This document shows, piece by piece, positions 24,101-34,907 of a DNA stretch of 64,000 nt. Both the position numbers and the translations under genes were made by a program. The stretch lies in contig NC_092403.1 of the NCBI RefSeq assembly GCF_009017415.1, positions 2,542,001-2,606,000 of the forward strand. Direction: 5' to 3'. Under the pieces are notes generated by a model. It saw only the letters and a program-made list of their open reading frames with translations. It ran no database searches and had not been told where the DNA came from. Source of the DNA: Aspergillus flavus (lineage: Eukaryota > Ascomycota > Eurotiomycetes > Eurotiales > Aspergillaceae). Every line of letters begins with the position of its first letter. The first letter of the stretch is position 1.

Positions 24101-26112
24101 ATGCTGATTGAGAGTTTATTGCCGCGAGTCAAAGAATCAAGATTTTATTCAGCTGTTAGAGACCAACTATTGACTGTGCGGCTGGCAGCCACCTCACCGG
24201 TGTGACAGAACCTAGCTCCGAAGCACCATCGTAATCCCCGAGTCCAATACAAAGGAGATAGATAAGATGAGCGAAAAGAGATTGAATAACCAAGTCAATC
24301 CTCCCACATGTCACCAATTCCTTTGTAGATAAACCATCCAGTCTGCGCTCCTGGTTCTTACTCTGTCTCCTCATATTCAATTCGGGGCCTCATTACTAAT
24401 AGTAAACGTTCTTCCATTAAAGAGTGATGCCAGCAGTCGAAGGTTACCTATTTCACATTTACCAGTATAGGCGTAGACAGTCTACTAGGCAATAACAAGT
24501 CAACTTCATAGGATAAACTACATATTGTTTGTCGGAAACTGCGAGGTCGAGATATGCATATCGTCTTGAACCCTCGACCATGTGACCTAGGTAAGCATAT
24601 GTGGATTAACGCAAATTCTTCAATCCGTGCTCTTTTGTGTGATTCATCCGTTGGACAAGATATACTGCGTAAAACACGAGGCTGTGAGAAAATTATACTA
24701 TGATCGAATGTGCAGATGACACAATTTAATAATATTGGGGTGTGGCAGGTTGTATACAGGATCCAAGTCCGTTTCAGCCTCGCGTTACCAAGCAAGCAAA
24801 TCATATGTGATTACAAAAACGAATTCTCCTCGCGAACATTCAAACTCTCATCCTTCCTTACCTCCATGTCGGGGTTTACGGAGATATTTATAGTAGTAAA
24901 GAGCAACCACAATATACTTCACGCCGAGCCATATACTGTAAAATCTGGAGTATGCTGGGCCAGGAAATTGACAATAATACCTTTCAAATACATTATAGTA
25001 GATGCAACCGACAAGATCGGAGCAGTACACCAACATTCTACTGAAGTTCTAGTCTGGCAGTCTATCCACGATCTGTACATACTATCCGCCATGTATGCGT
25101 TTTACTATTATTATGCATCAGGGTGGTATAGTCCATGTTATATGACTCCTGGATACCGATATGTATAATGCACATATTAGATGGGATGGGAAGGCAGGGC
25201 TTACTATGGTTCAAACTTTGTTATTGTTTAAGTTTGCACAGTACCGCCCACCTTTATTTCTCTCTTGAGCTATCTTTACTTCTCTATTCTATATACGATG
25301 GAATGTATACGTGCATGAGGTAGAGATTGAGATACTATAGTAGTATAAAGTCTAATCACGCTGAGCTATCTAAACGTAATACATCCTTTGCAGTTGGTCT
25401 TGATCGTCGAGATTTGAAGTCCCCGCTTCAGGCACTACCTTTGAAGCGTGTGACGGGAAGGCTGTACGCGCCCTTTGCTCTCGGCCAGGTCAGTCATGAT
25501 TGTGAGTTGCGATTCGTTGACGGGAGTAATGGAAATAATGGAAATAAAGGAAATGGAAAAAGGCTGCGTTGCTTAGGCACTATTAGTGTGCCTTGTTGCG
25601 CAGCGTAAGCAAGCATTATCGATACCTGAAAAAATCGGCAGGCCCCCATGTTCTGATTCAACGCGCAGCTTATATATCGCCCTGAGACCACATATATAAG
25701 CCATCCAGTATTCCCATCCCTAATCTTACCATGCACACGTCTCAAATGCGTCCTCATAGCAGACACTGTGGCCTCCTATTACTTAGCTACTTATGTCTCT
25801 ACCCATACCTACATCGTAATTCATGATCATTCTTGCCTACTCTAGCGGTGCACGAAAAAATATATATATCCTCAAAGAAATGGCAAATAAAAGACCTCTC
25901 ATTGAAAACTTCACCACCAACAAATAAAACCACTCCGGCTGCAAGTTAACGAAAAACTGATAAATATTGATAGCTGGTCTTGCTATTCTGGAGTGGTAAT
26001 CAGCCCGGGTTAAAATGTATGTATACTGCTCAACCTCAATTTGTGCGAGTTTTCAGTGACCTTTTGATGAAGCTTATATTTTAAAAACTGTTCCAACTGT
26101 TCAACAACCAGC
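21154..26112. other. 5 kb stretch without recognisable genes
   Basis: Only short, mutually overlapping frames occur, the longest 152 codons at 24710, and none has a domain, a signal peptide or consistent splice-extended homology. Small oddities are a doubled TTGCACGATGTC near 21835-21860, an inverted repeat GGTTTG/CAAACC at 22749-22766 and a run of (A)TGGAAATAA repeats near 25528-25555. Composition is ordinary, so it is not RIP-affected like the block at 35-42 kb. It may hold long regulatory regions, non-coding transcripts or thoroughly decayed genes. Confidence 0.5.
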
Positions 26113-26184
26113 GGTTGTGTAGTGTAATGGTTATCACCCTGGATTCTGATTCCAGTAATCCCGGTTCGATCCCGGGCACGACCT
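26113..26184 (+). tRNA. tRNA-Gln (anticodon CTG)
   Basis: The acceptor stem GGTTGTG pairs with CACGACC with one G-T pair. The D-arm contains AGTGTAATGGTTATCAC. The anticodon arm CTGGA-TTCTGAT-TCCAG places CTG at positions 34-36, which reads the glutamine codon CAG. The T-arm has GGTTCGATCCC with the CCCGG/CCGGG stem. No intron is present. The run CTTTTTGTTTTT after the gene is a fitting RNA polymerase III terminator. Confidence 0.95.
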
Positions 26185-26807
26185 CATCTTTTTGTTTTTC
26201 TCCCCCTTGAACCGTCACTAAGATCCCTTGGGACCCACATTCACCCGTGTTCCCATAGCTTTGTTGCTTTATGCGAGCTAAACAAATCGTGTTTTAGCTG
26301 CGCCGTAGTTCTTGAGCAGCTACGGAAGATTTCAAAACGTCGATGTTGTATGAAGTCGTGCGATTTTTAAGCACCCTTAAAAAAGTAAATTAAAATCTTT
26401 CTCCAAGATATACCATTCCCAGAAGGGCTATTTTACACCACAACATAAAGCCATCACGAACCGGTTGAAGTGCTAGGCACATTCACCTTTAGACGATCAT
26501 CGACAGGGGAAAATGGAAGATCTTGATGATCAATAGCCTCGCAGAAAACACTAATTCTAATGAAGAGAAAAGGAAGTGAATCCTTCCGATTGTCATCCGA
26601 AAGCCGAGGTATAAGTCTATTAATAGTTTATCGTTTGGCCATAAGTTGAGGCAAGCATCGTTATACTGTTCCCTGCTTATTAGACTACACCTATCCCAAA
26701 GTAGGCCACAGAACATGATCAATTGAACCGAGTCGTAAGTTACAAAAAGATTGGGTCATGTATGGGGAGACCCCACACCCTGCCTTATGCCTAGATTGCC
26801 ATTTATG
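26185..26807. other. Intergenic, nothing recognised
   Basis: About 620 bases between the tRNA and the 3' end of the DUF4334 gene. A 77-codon frame at 26489-26722 has no recognisable features. Confidence 0.4.
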
Positions 26808-27515
26808 TTACAGCGAGGATGAACTGCGTCGAGTCAAATAGAAATAGTAAGTACCCTTAGCACCGAACAGCTTAGGTGTATCCATGGCACCTGCAACCAT
26901 ATCGTCGCTCACATAACGAAAATGGTCAAAAATAGGCTTTTGGTCATAGATCATGGCGGTCGAGGTGACTCCTCGATAGACCACCTCCCGTAGCTATTCA
27001 GAAATAATAAGAATGTCAGCATGGTTAAGAACGGTTTCAACCACGGGTATGCGTACCGAGCAATGTCCCCAATCTTCCTTCCATACCCGGTTCCCTTCTG
27101 CATCATGAACCATGATCGGATCACCGTCGTCTACCGACCGGAAGTCTTTCCCGGCCCATTTCATTTCCTTGAGAAGCTTATGTCCAATATGTCCCGTGTC
27201 GATATCGCCGCCGTTCCACTTGCCAATCAGGAAGGAGGGAGGAACTGGCTTTAGTTGGTTGTATACATTCTCCACCGTTGATTCTGGCACAAGGTCGGTG
27301 GCCTTGGTGAGTTGAATAAACTGTGCCTCAGGTCTGTCATAGATTGTGAGTTCCTCCAATGCATTTGGATTGTACTGAGGCAAGCATGGCGGACAAGACT
27401 TACCCTGACATGATTCCTTGACGAGTTCGCAGACTCTGTCCGACTTTTTCGATAATACTTGGCTGATATAGCATAAAATTCGTTGATTCATAAAATAAGT
27501 CCGAATAAATGGCAT
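26808..27515 (-). CDS. GXWXG / DUF4334 domain protein
   Basis: Two exons (27057-27515 and 26808-26993; intron 26994-27056 with GTACGC donor) give 214 residues. The body starts near the segment FIQLTKATDLVPESTVENVY and contains the family motif FLIGKWNGGDIDTGHIGHKLL (GXWXG) and MKWAGKDF. After splicing it contains SLREVVYRGVTSTAMIYDQKP, IFDHFRYVSDDMVAGAMDTP and GTYYFYLTRR (DUF4334). Family members are small cytosolic proteins of unknown reaction. The first about 55 residues (MPFIRTYFMNQRILCYISQ onward) do not resemble the family and may be an artefact; an internal 5' exon or a later start is possible. The next frame upstream (27530-27745) shows no link. Confidence 0.75.
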
Positions 27516-28259
27516 TTATACAACTCTACTTAGGCGGGGGTTCCCCATGGGCATCTGGGGTTCGAAAAGCCTAGGTCCGCGGGGAGATCGACCCGCGGGG
27601 ATTCAGTAAACCGCCGTGGACAAAACAAAGTTCTCCGTGTATGTGATTTGACAATGTCAGATACGATTTGGTCCATACCCCATATATCCTTTAGAAGATT
27701 AGACATTTCCTCTAATTGAAAGGATGACAAGGAAGCTTTATCCAATGAAGCGTCGTCATCAGTACTGGTAGACCAGTATTATGGCGGTTACTTGGCAGAG
27801 AGTTTTTAGATCAGGTATATCGGTGGTAGGTGACGTTCACGTCGAGCGCCGTATAAGTCACTGTTTTGGTGTCCTACTAGTATGTAATGCTGCCTGATTA
27901 GAGTAAGTACTTTCTGAGTCGGCCTTCTCCTCCGATTGTTTTCAAGGTTCTTTGGGTAAAGGCTTCAATGGTCGATTGGTTGGTCAGGTATCCGGCGCTT
28001 AGCTGGCGCTATGAATACCCTCCGCCACGTGAAGGTAGGGAGCAAAGCCCTTCTCGAGATCACTTCTTATTTCCAGACCAATCCTCTTTTGCTAAAGCAC
28101 TGCACTTTGTTATGATTACTGAGGTAGCATGGAGGTTGTATGCTTGCCCGTGACGCTTTATGCCGCGCTGGTAATAAACGCTGACAGAAGGTCTCAGATG
28201 GGCTAATAACAGCCACAAGCATGCCCGGTCTCGTAAGAGGCGTTAACACCATTTTCTGA
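27516..28259. other. Intergenic or decayed sequence
   Basis: A 71-codon minus-strand frame at 27530-27745 has plausible coding texture (SSFQLEEMSNLLKDIWGMDQ) but no family is recognised and it is not clearly spliced to the DUF4334 gene. Nothing else is visible. Confidence 0.35.
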
Positions 28260-29980
28260 CCATGGGAGCGATGGACAAAACTTCAATGACCTTGAATAAC
28301 CATGATGGCGTAAAGAATCAAGCCGTTCACCAGAACTTCTATGGCCGGTTAGCTTTGGGAATGGCGGCTACCCAAAGCCGGAATTGGAGAGCAATTCGAG
28401 CGGTATGAGAAGCCTAAGTAAAAGTAGAATTACTTTGGGTGTGCTAACATTTGTTAGACTCGTCCGACCGACATGATAATGGTAAGCGCTCTACTTCGGA
28501 TTCGAAAAGCCTCCATCGCTGAACGATATTTATAGATATCCTTCGCTCACTAGCGGTCCCAGGGATGTTTGATCGACGATGTAACCTGCAACAGCCCTAT
28601 CCCACCACCTGCGAATGGATATTTGACCTAAAAGAGTAGAAGAACTGGGAGGGAAACTCTCACGGTCTGCTTTGGATAAAGGGTAAGCCTGGCGCAGGGA
28701 AGTCGACGTTAATGGCATTCCTATACAATAGACATAAGAAGATATACAAGAAAGGACGACAGGGTATCAATCTCGAGTCCTTCTTCAACGGTCGAGGGGT
28801 GGAGTCGCAGCGCTCCCCACTCGGAATGCGCGTTCGTTATTAAATCAGCTCTTTCGGCAGGATGAGGTCGTACGCCCACTAGTAAGGGACGAATACCGTG
28901 AGAAGTACCATGTCTTTGGAGGGAGCGGACATGGCTGGCATTGGCTACGGTCGGAGTTGGAACAATTGCTTCAAGATTCCATTCTTTTGTCAGCACAGGA
29001 ACGACAAGTTACGATCTTCGTCGACGAACTGGATGGAGTAGGCGCACAATTTGCGTCGGAGATTACCGCGTACTTTCACCGGGTTGGTGACTCAGTTGCT
29101 GCCAAGATGGTGTCGGCAAAAATATGTATCTCATGTCGCTACTATCCCGTCCCCACCATTAGGCCGGGGGAAGAAATATTTAATTGACCAGCATAATAAA
29201 AGCGATATAACCACCTACGTCAACGACCGCCTAGATGTGGAGCACCTAGGGGTCCCTGAAATCCAGGGAGAAATTCATGGACTCATTTACAATCGGATAT
29301 CATTGCACAGAGCGGTGGGTTCTTCCAATGGGTGCATCTTATCGTGGCCTTGATTGAAAGCAAGACTGCTGACGGTGAATCGGTGGATCAGGCTCGCCAC
29401 TAGTTGCAATATGTCCCTCATGGACTGAGCGATGTTTACCAGGGCATCCTGAAGAATACCATCAAGCGAGAGTATCGCAGCCAGGCGCTTCTCCTTTTCC
29501 AATGGGTCTGCCATGATGGGCGACTACTCTCAGTGACGGAGATGCGATATGCCTTGGCTGCAACAGACACTGCACAAAAGTTGCATTCCATCCGCTGCCA
29601 GAGAACAGGCGACTTCGCTCAAACCGACGACCAGATAAAACAGCGCATCCATGCTTTTATCTGGCGGGTTGATCGAGGTTGTGAAGGTGCCTGAAGGTGG
29701 TGGAAATGAAACCGTCCAAGTTATTCACCAATCGGTAACTGAATTCCTGCGCGCACGAGGATTGGCTTATCTAGCTACGCTCGCTGAGACGGACAAGAAA
29801 GCCATTTGTGTTATGCCAGACACAGAGCCACCAGGCAACAATAATATCCACAACTGTCCGGCGCCATTCGACGGCTCATGTTTGAACCATCTGGTTACAG
29901 AGTATGCGAAAATTGTCGTAATTGCTATTTTAGTTGAGATGATGTTCTCAGGGTTCCCGACGAGTCCAGTTTCAGGCTAG
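28260..29980 (+). pseudogene. Decayed NACHT-type NLR (STAND NTPase) gene
   Basis: Several frames in series on the plus strand give pieces of one NLR-like protein. From 28540 the translation has SLAVPGMFDRRCNLQQPYPTTCEWIFD, the lead-in typical of fungal NACHT proteins. It is followed by an in-frame TAG and then GLLWIKGKPGAGKSTLM, a complete Walker A loop. One frame over, near 28840, it continues LLNQLFRQDEVVRPLVRDEY and then EQLLQDSILLSAQERQVTIFVDELDG, a Walker B-like strand. A further shift gives ITTYVNDRL, FFQWVHLIVALIE and LSDVYQGIL, then the winged-helix-like part up to VQVIHQSVTEFLRARGLAYL. At least three frame changes and stops interrupt it, so it cannot make a full protein. Intact relatives act in non-self recognition. 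No repeat domain remains after 29980. Confidence 0.8.
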
Positions 29981-30802
29981 GAATACCTGGGAAGCAGTTG
30001 TGTTCTCATTCTATTGACAATTCCGTAATGCCATGACCTTTGAGTTGGGGTTAGCACGTTACCTACATACAAACTTGTTAACACGAAACTTGAAAAGTAG
30101 TCTAGAATTATATATGAATATACTCAGCATACCAAGTGGTGCACCTGCGAGTGCATGTAAACGGATAGCCAGGCATGATACATATGCCTTCTCAAACATT
30201 ATCATACGGCTGGTCAGATTCATATCTACCGCTGTGATTATAATTACGCGTAATTCAACCTGAGCCAAGTGATGAGGCACCCGATGGGATAAGGCTCCTG
30301 TGTTTCTCTCTACGAAGGAGTTCACCATGTTCCTGCCAGCTGAATCGAAACTCTAATTTCAATAGTTGTCTCCACTTTCCGGCAGATTTGGTATGTTGCT
30401 GTACCATACCTCCGGTATGCGTGTTCCATGCTCTCAGACTGAGAGTCTCGGAGTCCCACGGACAGTGCATGATTGGCCAAGGGAGTGTGAGGGATGTTGT
30501 CGATGTTCAAGCTAAACGCAATGGGATCAGTGGAAGTGGTACGTATCAGATCTAAGACTTAGACGGATCCAAAGTAGTTCCTCAGCGCGGCCGAAAGCAC
30601 AGATCGGCAGTGGGGACGAACACCTCAGCTTGCTTTTTTTATTTCCCGTTTAGGTCTAGATAAAAGAGTTTTCAGCTCAGCCCAGGTGTAAACACAACTC
30701 ATAAAAGACCGTAGTCCCATAACAGCGTACAGAAAACAATTATCTTGCTCGACTACGAGCCAGTCAGATTCCTATATTGATTCTATGATATAGACCGTCG
30801 CG
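29981..30802. other. Intergenic
   Basis: About 820 bases after the NLR relic with short frames only. The last 150 bases form the likely promoter of the MFS gene. Confidence 0.4.
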
Positions 30803-32758
30803 ATGTCACGTTACGCATATCCTGTGAATGCTGCCGAAGCGTGGATTCGCTCGACTAAAGTACGAGTTGTCTCAGCCCTGACAGGGCTGCCTTTTCGGCA
30901 GCTGGCGCTATTGGGTGAGTGTCGATGAAATACAGTGACTATATTCAGTTTACTGATCAGCTTCCTTAGCAATATGTCACTTTGCTGAGACCGGTATGTA
31001 ATGCCCCGGATAATAGTTCCGAATATGTGACCAATGACGTGTGGAGTGGAACTGACGTTCTATCAACAGTCGTACTCACCTCCATCGTCCCGTATATGGT
31101 ATGCTAGCTCAGCCTAGATCTCCTTGCATGACCTCTGCGCTTCACAGAGATTTGACTAATAACTTCTCGCACAGCCCGACATGCTCGAACATGCCGGTGT
31201 ACCAAAGAGCGATGTGGCTAAGTGGGTTGGCTTCACCACTACGATCACCGCTACCTGTGCGGGCCTGATGGGCGTGATATGGGGTATGGCTTCCGATTCC
31301 ATGGGTCGAAAACGGGTTATCCTGCTTGAACTGAACCTCATGCTGGTATTTGTCTTCCTGTTTGGCTTCTCACAACACCTCGCCCTCCTGGTGCTGTTCC
31401 GCGCTTTGATCGGTCTCGTGAGTGGTAGCGTCGGTATTATGCGCACCATGATCGCAGAGTTGGTCCCTGAGAAGCTGCTCCAGCCATATGCATTCAGCAT
31501 CCTACCGACTGTCGAGACAATTGGGTCCGGGTTCGGCCCCGCTATAGGAGGACTCTTGGCTCGTCCAGCAGAGCATTATCCTGGCATCTTCGGCAGGATT
31601 GGACTCTTTAAGATGTTTCCCTTTGCCTTGTCTAGTGTTGCTTCCAGCTGCGTTGTAGCTTTCGCTATTACGATGGCATCTTCTTCCCTTCGTGTACGAT
31701 TCACCTTTCGTTAAGGAAGCCCAGGTTGCTCTAACAGCTGTATAGGAAACGCAACCCGGGCGGAAAGACTCCCCTGACGATGGGTTGATGATCGGAAAGA
31801 TTCTGAGTAGCGTGTGGGCATTGCGAAAGAGAAAGGCCGACATCCGACCGGAAGTCGTTGATGAGACAACAGCTCTACTCGGTGACACAATAGAAGATGT
31901 AGAAGAGGTTTTGGAGCAAAGAGCAGCTGAACTCGTGGGCCGTTGGAAAAGTGTTATCTCGCCACAGCCTATTCTCCTGGTGCTGATATCAGGTGTGATG
32001 AGCATGCATACCGTGGCTTTCGATTCATTGTTCCCGGTACTCTTGCACCTCCCTAAACAACATCTAAAGGGCAATCCAGATGTTCACCTGCCATTCAAAT
32101 TCAGCAGTGGACTCGGGCTAGGTAAGCTAACTACCTTCGGCATTATTGCCATTTTACTAACAATTATCTGTTCCACGTAGAAACAAATGAGATGGGTCTC
32201 TTCTATTCAATCGTCGGTGTATCCAGCATGGTAGTCCAGCTCGTCATCTTCCCATGGGCGGCCAGAAAGTACGGAATTCTCCAATGTCTGAAACTGGCTT
32301 GTACCGTCTTCCCTATCATGTACCTCGTGGTCCCATTTGTACCTCTTCTCCCACAACCCCTCTCCAGTGTGGCAGTAGTTGCAGTGTTGGTTCTCAAGAT
32401 GGCAGGGGCCGCCTTTGTTTTCCCATGCTGCACAATTTTAATCAGTGAGGTAGCGGGAGCCATCGGCATGCTAGCAACGGTGAATGGAATCGCTACTAGC
32501 ATTATCGCCTTTGGACAGGCTCTTGGACCGGGAGTTATGGGACCTACATTCTCGTTTGGTGTCAAACTGGGCTACACGATTCTTCCTTGGTGGCTACTGG
32601 CTGGGTTCGCGTTTTTGAGTTCGCTTCCAGTTGCTTGGATTAAAGAGGTGGATATTAAACTTCCCGAGGAGGGTCTTCTTCCTAATGAGGAAGAGCAGCA
32701 GGTTGGTGACGGTGAGAATGATATGGAAGCCCGCGGCAGACAGCCTACTCTGATTTAG
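30803..32758 (+). CDS. MFS transporter, DHA1-like (tetracycline/multidrug resistance type)
   Basis: Six exons (30803-30914, 30970-30993, 31070-31098, 31175-31693, 31746-32121, 32181-32758) give 545 residues. Two micro-exons of 24 and 29 bases restore the family's conserved start, LPFRQLALLAICHFAETVVLTSIVPYMPDM. After that come KWVGFTTTITATCAGLMGVIWGMASDSMGRKRVIL (TM2 and the G-x3-D-x2-GRK loop A motif) and RALIGLVSGSVGIMRTMIAEL. A long central loop rich in Glu follows. The second half contains MGLFYSIVGVSSMV and GATVNGIA-like segments and ends in a hydrophilic acidic tail. The protein is expected in the plasma or vacuolar membrane as a proton-coupled exporter. The substrate is unknown. All splice phases agree, so the gene looks functional although it is 2 kb from the mutated retroelement. 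Confidence 0.88.
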
Positions 32759-33064
32759 TTGATCTTTCGGGGTGGAAACCAACCCCATTGGCCATACACA
32801 TATTGAAGCGTCGTTTACCTGCTTAGTGAACTCGTTTCAGATTAACCTGAATATTTGTTGGAACACTAATTTTCTATTTACTGCAAACAATTGTCATCAA
32901 CCGAAGGGGACTTTCCAAGAGCATACATATTTGATTATTGTTTAATAATTAGTATCCATATAGGATTCCTCCCAGTATTAACTAAGCAACAATGCCATCA
33001 CCACCAAGGTCATATCATAAACCTCACTGGACGAGGAAGACCAGAACAGCACACCGATTTACGC

Positions 33065-33410
33065 CTACCAAAACATGCCAAGCTTACTAGCCACGGCTTC
33101 ATCATCTTCATAACTCTTGCAGCAAGAGTAGCATTCCTTATACATCAGGTTAACTAACGTACCGAAGACCAGTCTTGGTCATGGATACTACTCACCCCGA
33201 ATTTCTTGTCATGCTGTAGCCCGAGAGTTAGCGCTATTCCAGAAAGTGTTAAGATGCCGATATGCTTACCCATCCCTCGGGACAATGTGGCTTCTCTGGG
33301 AAGCAGACCCTCCAGCAAACATCGGTACTATGGACCTCCACAAGACGCGGTACGGCGTTGGCACCGGTCAGGAGAGCGGTGGTTGCGACAAGGATGGTGG
33401 AGAACTTCAT
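33065..33410 (-). CDS. Small secreted cysteine-rich protein, three exons
   Basis: The gene is invisible as a single frame but splices cleanly. Exon 1 is 33270-33410, exon 2 is 33196-33213 (18 bases) and exon 3 is 33065-33136; the introns are 56 and 59 bp with GTAAGC/CAG and GTGAGT/AAG ends. It encodes 76 residues: a signal peptide (MKFSTILVATTALLTGANA) and a 57-residue mature part with six cysteines arranged C-x3-C-x6-C-x11-C-x2-C-C. The ATG lies in CCAAAATGA, a good start context. Small secreted proteins with even cysteine numbers are typical effectors, antifungal peptides or wall proteins, but this pattern is not one I can assign. The 18-base middle exon encodes HDKKFG. Confidence 0.72.
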
Positions 33411-34653
33411 TTTGGGGAGTTGATTCGACTCCAGGAAAGGTAACGAAAGGATCTGATTTGTTGTTGTTCAGGTTGACGCGATGTGTCTGAAGAATGGTGC
33501 AATTTTGAGGGATAATGGCGCTCTATTTATCTTTGTTTATGTGATTCTAGACACTTGTTCTGCCTGGGTTGTTTCGTATGTACATTTCGACATTGTGACG
33601 TTCATGATAGATAATGTACGTTTTTGGCAACACCCTCATTCTTGTTAGATAGGATATGGTTCAAGTGTTCCGAGAGTGATTGTGATTGTAAGGCATAGTT
33701 TATTCTAGCGGTAGTACTCCAGTAACTCCATGATGTATGCGGGTAATGTATCCATTTAAGGTTATCTCTCAATGTAACCCAACAAGTCTAACCAGTCAAC
33801 AACAGCAATCTTGCAGTTAAAGTTTCCGACGATACCGATCTTGAGAGAGTGGTGAGTTTCACTTGTCCAGATCATCGTGCTGTAATAAGTTTTCCGCCGG
33901 GTTGTTAGAACCGTCTATTCACTGGCTGACATAAAGTTAATATATAGATTGGCCGAAAACGTCGGTGGCAGCATGAAAAAGCCGATGTAATGACGTCAAC
34001 CATATGTGCGATACATCTACCGTTTGCAGAATGCGAAGTTTTAGGTATACCAGATTCTGTATCTCGCTTTACGAGTTCTGTGATATTCATTTATATACTC
34101 ATCTCTAGGATAGTGCTCTTATAAGGTTTGATTGAGTACTAGGGATCAACCACTGGATGAGGATTTAAACTACTCAGTCTGTTCCAAATCGAACATAGCT
34201 AGTGATAGCATGAGATATTACTATCGGTAGCAATGTAAAAACAGTCTCGACCTAATGACATGTTTGAGATAGTGGACACCGGCATACACCCGGGCGATCC
34301 GGAGCACTCTTCCGGTAGTGGGCTGTACGCCAAGAGCGGGTGCTACCCACGGCCCGATGGGGTTCCCGCTCACGGAAGATTCCGACCCATGCCACATATG
34401 ACCTATGCAGTAGATCGAAGAATAAATTCTTAGATTCATGCACAAAGATGCTTGCGAAGCTGAACTCAATTCAATTGCACTTGCGTTTCGTGTGAAAAGT
34501 TTGTAAGTTTCCTGTGAGTACCTAACAGGTTCAACTACATTGAGTAGTAACACCAATACTTTGCAGGATAACAGTTTGTAAACAGCTTAGAGGAATTCGT
34601 CTTTGTTCAAGACCACAGATCTCGAAAGCCAGCGTACCCCTGTACGCATAATA
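33411..34653. other. Intergenic, promoter side of the small secreted gene
   Basis: About 1.2 kb with no recognised gene. A frame at 34221-34556 on the minus strand (SGNPIGPWVAPALGV) has some coding texture but no identifiable family. Confidence 0.4.
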
Positions 34654-34872
34654 ATGGATTATGACATCGAAAAGCAGAAAGATAGTGATCCCTCCCCAGG
34701 CCTTGGCAGAAGCAACATGCTCGGAACCATTGTAGAGTACGTCCGAAATTGGTGTGACCACTTTTACTATCATATATCAGGTCACCTATCAAGTATATTC
34801 TTAGATAGTCAGTTAGAACCGCTAGACCTTCAGAAGATCAACTACTTTTTTATTATTAGAAGACTATATTAA
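34654..34872 (+). other. Short frame running from host sequence into the left terminal repeat
   Basis: From ATG 34654 an acidic, hydrophilic sequence (MDYDIEKQKDSDPSPGLGRS) leads into the element's left repeat and stops at 34872. A possible splice donor GTACGT lies at 34738. It might be the first exon of a gene split by insertion of the element. No continuation was recognised to the right of 42323, so this is only a possibility. Confidence 0.25.
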
Positions 34873-34907
34873 CTATTAAATAGATAGACTATGGTATATT
34901 TATAATA
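34763..34907. repeat. Left terminal direct repeat of the RIP-mutated element
   Basis: It aligns gap-free with 42179-42323 at a constant offset of 7416. Its outer half keeps C where the right copy has T (for example CAGGTCACC against TAGATTATC). Its inner end is more mutated than the right copy's outer end (TGGTATATTTATAATA against CGGCGTATCCGTAATA). Confidence 0.85.

Noticed and set aside
21563..25766. Small frames in the 21-26 kb gap
   Set aside because: None has a domain, a signal peptide or a splice-consistent extension, and they overlap one another on both strands.
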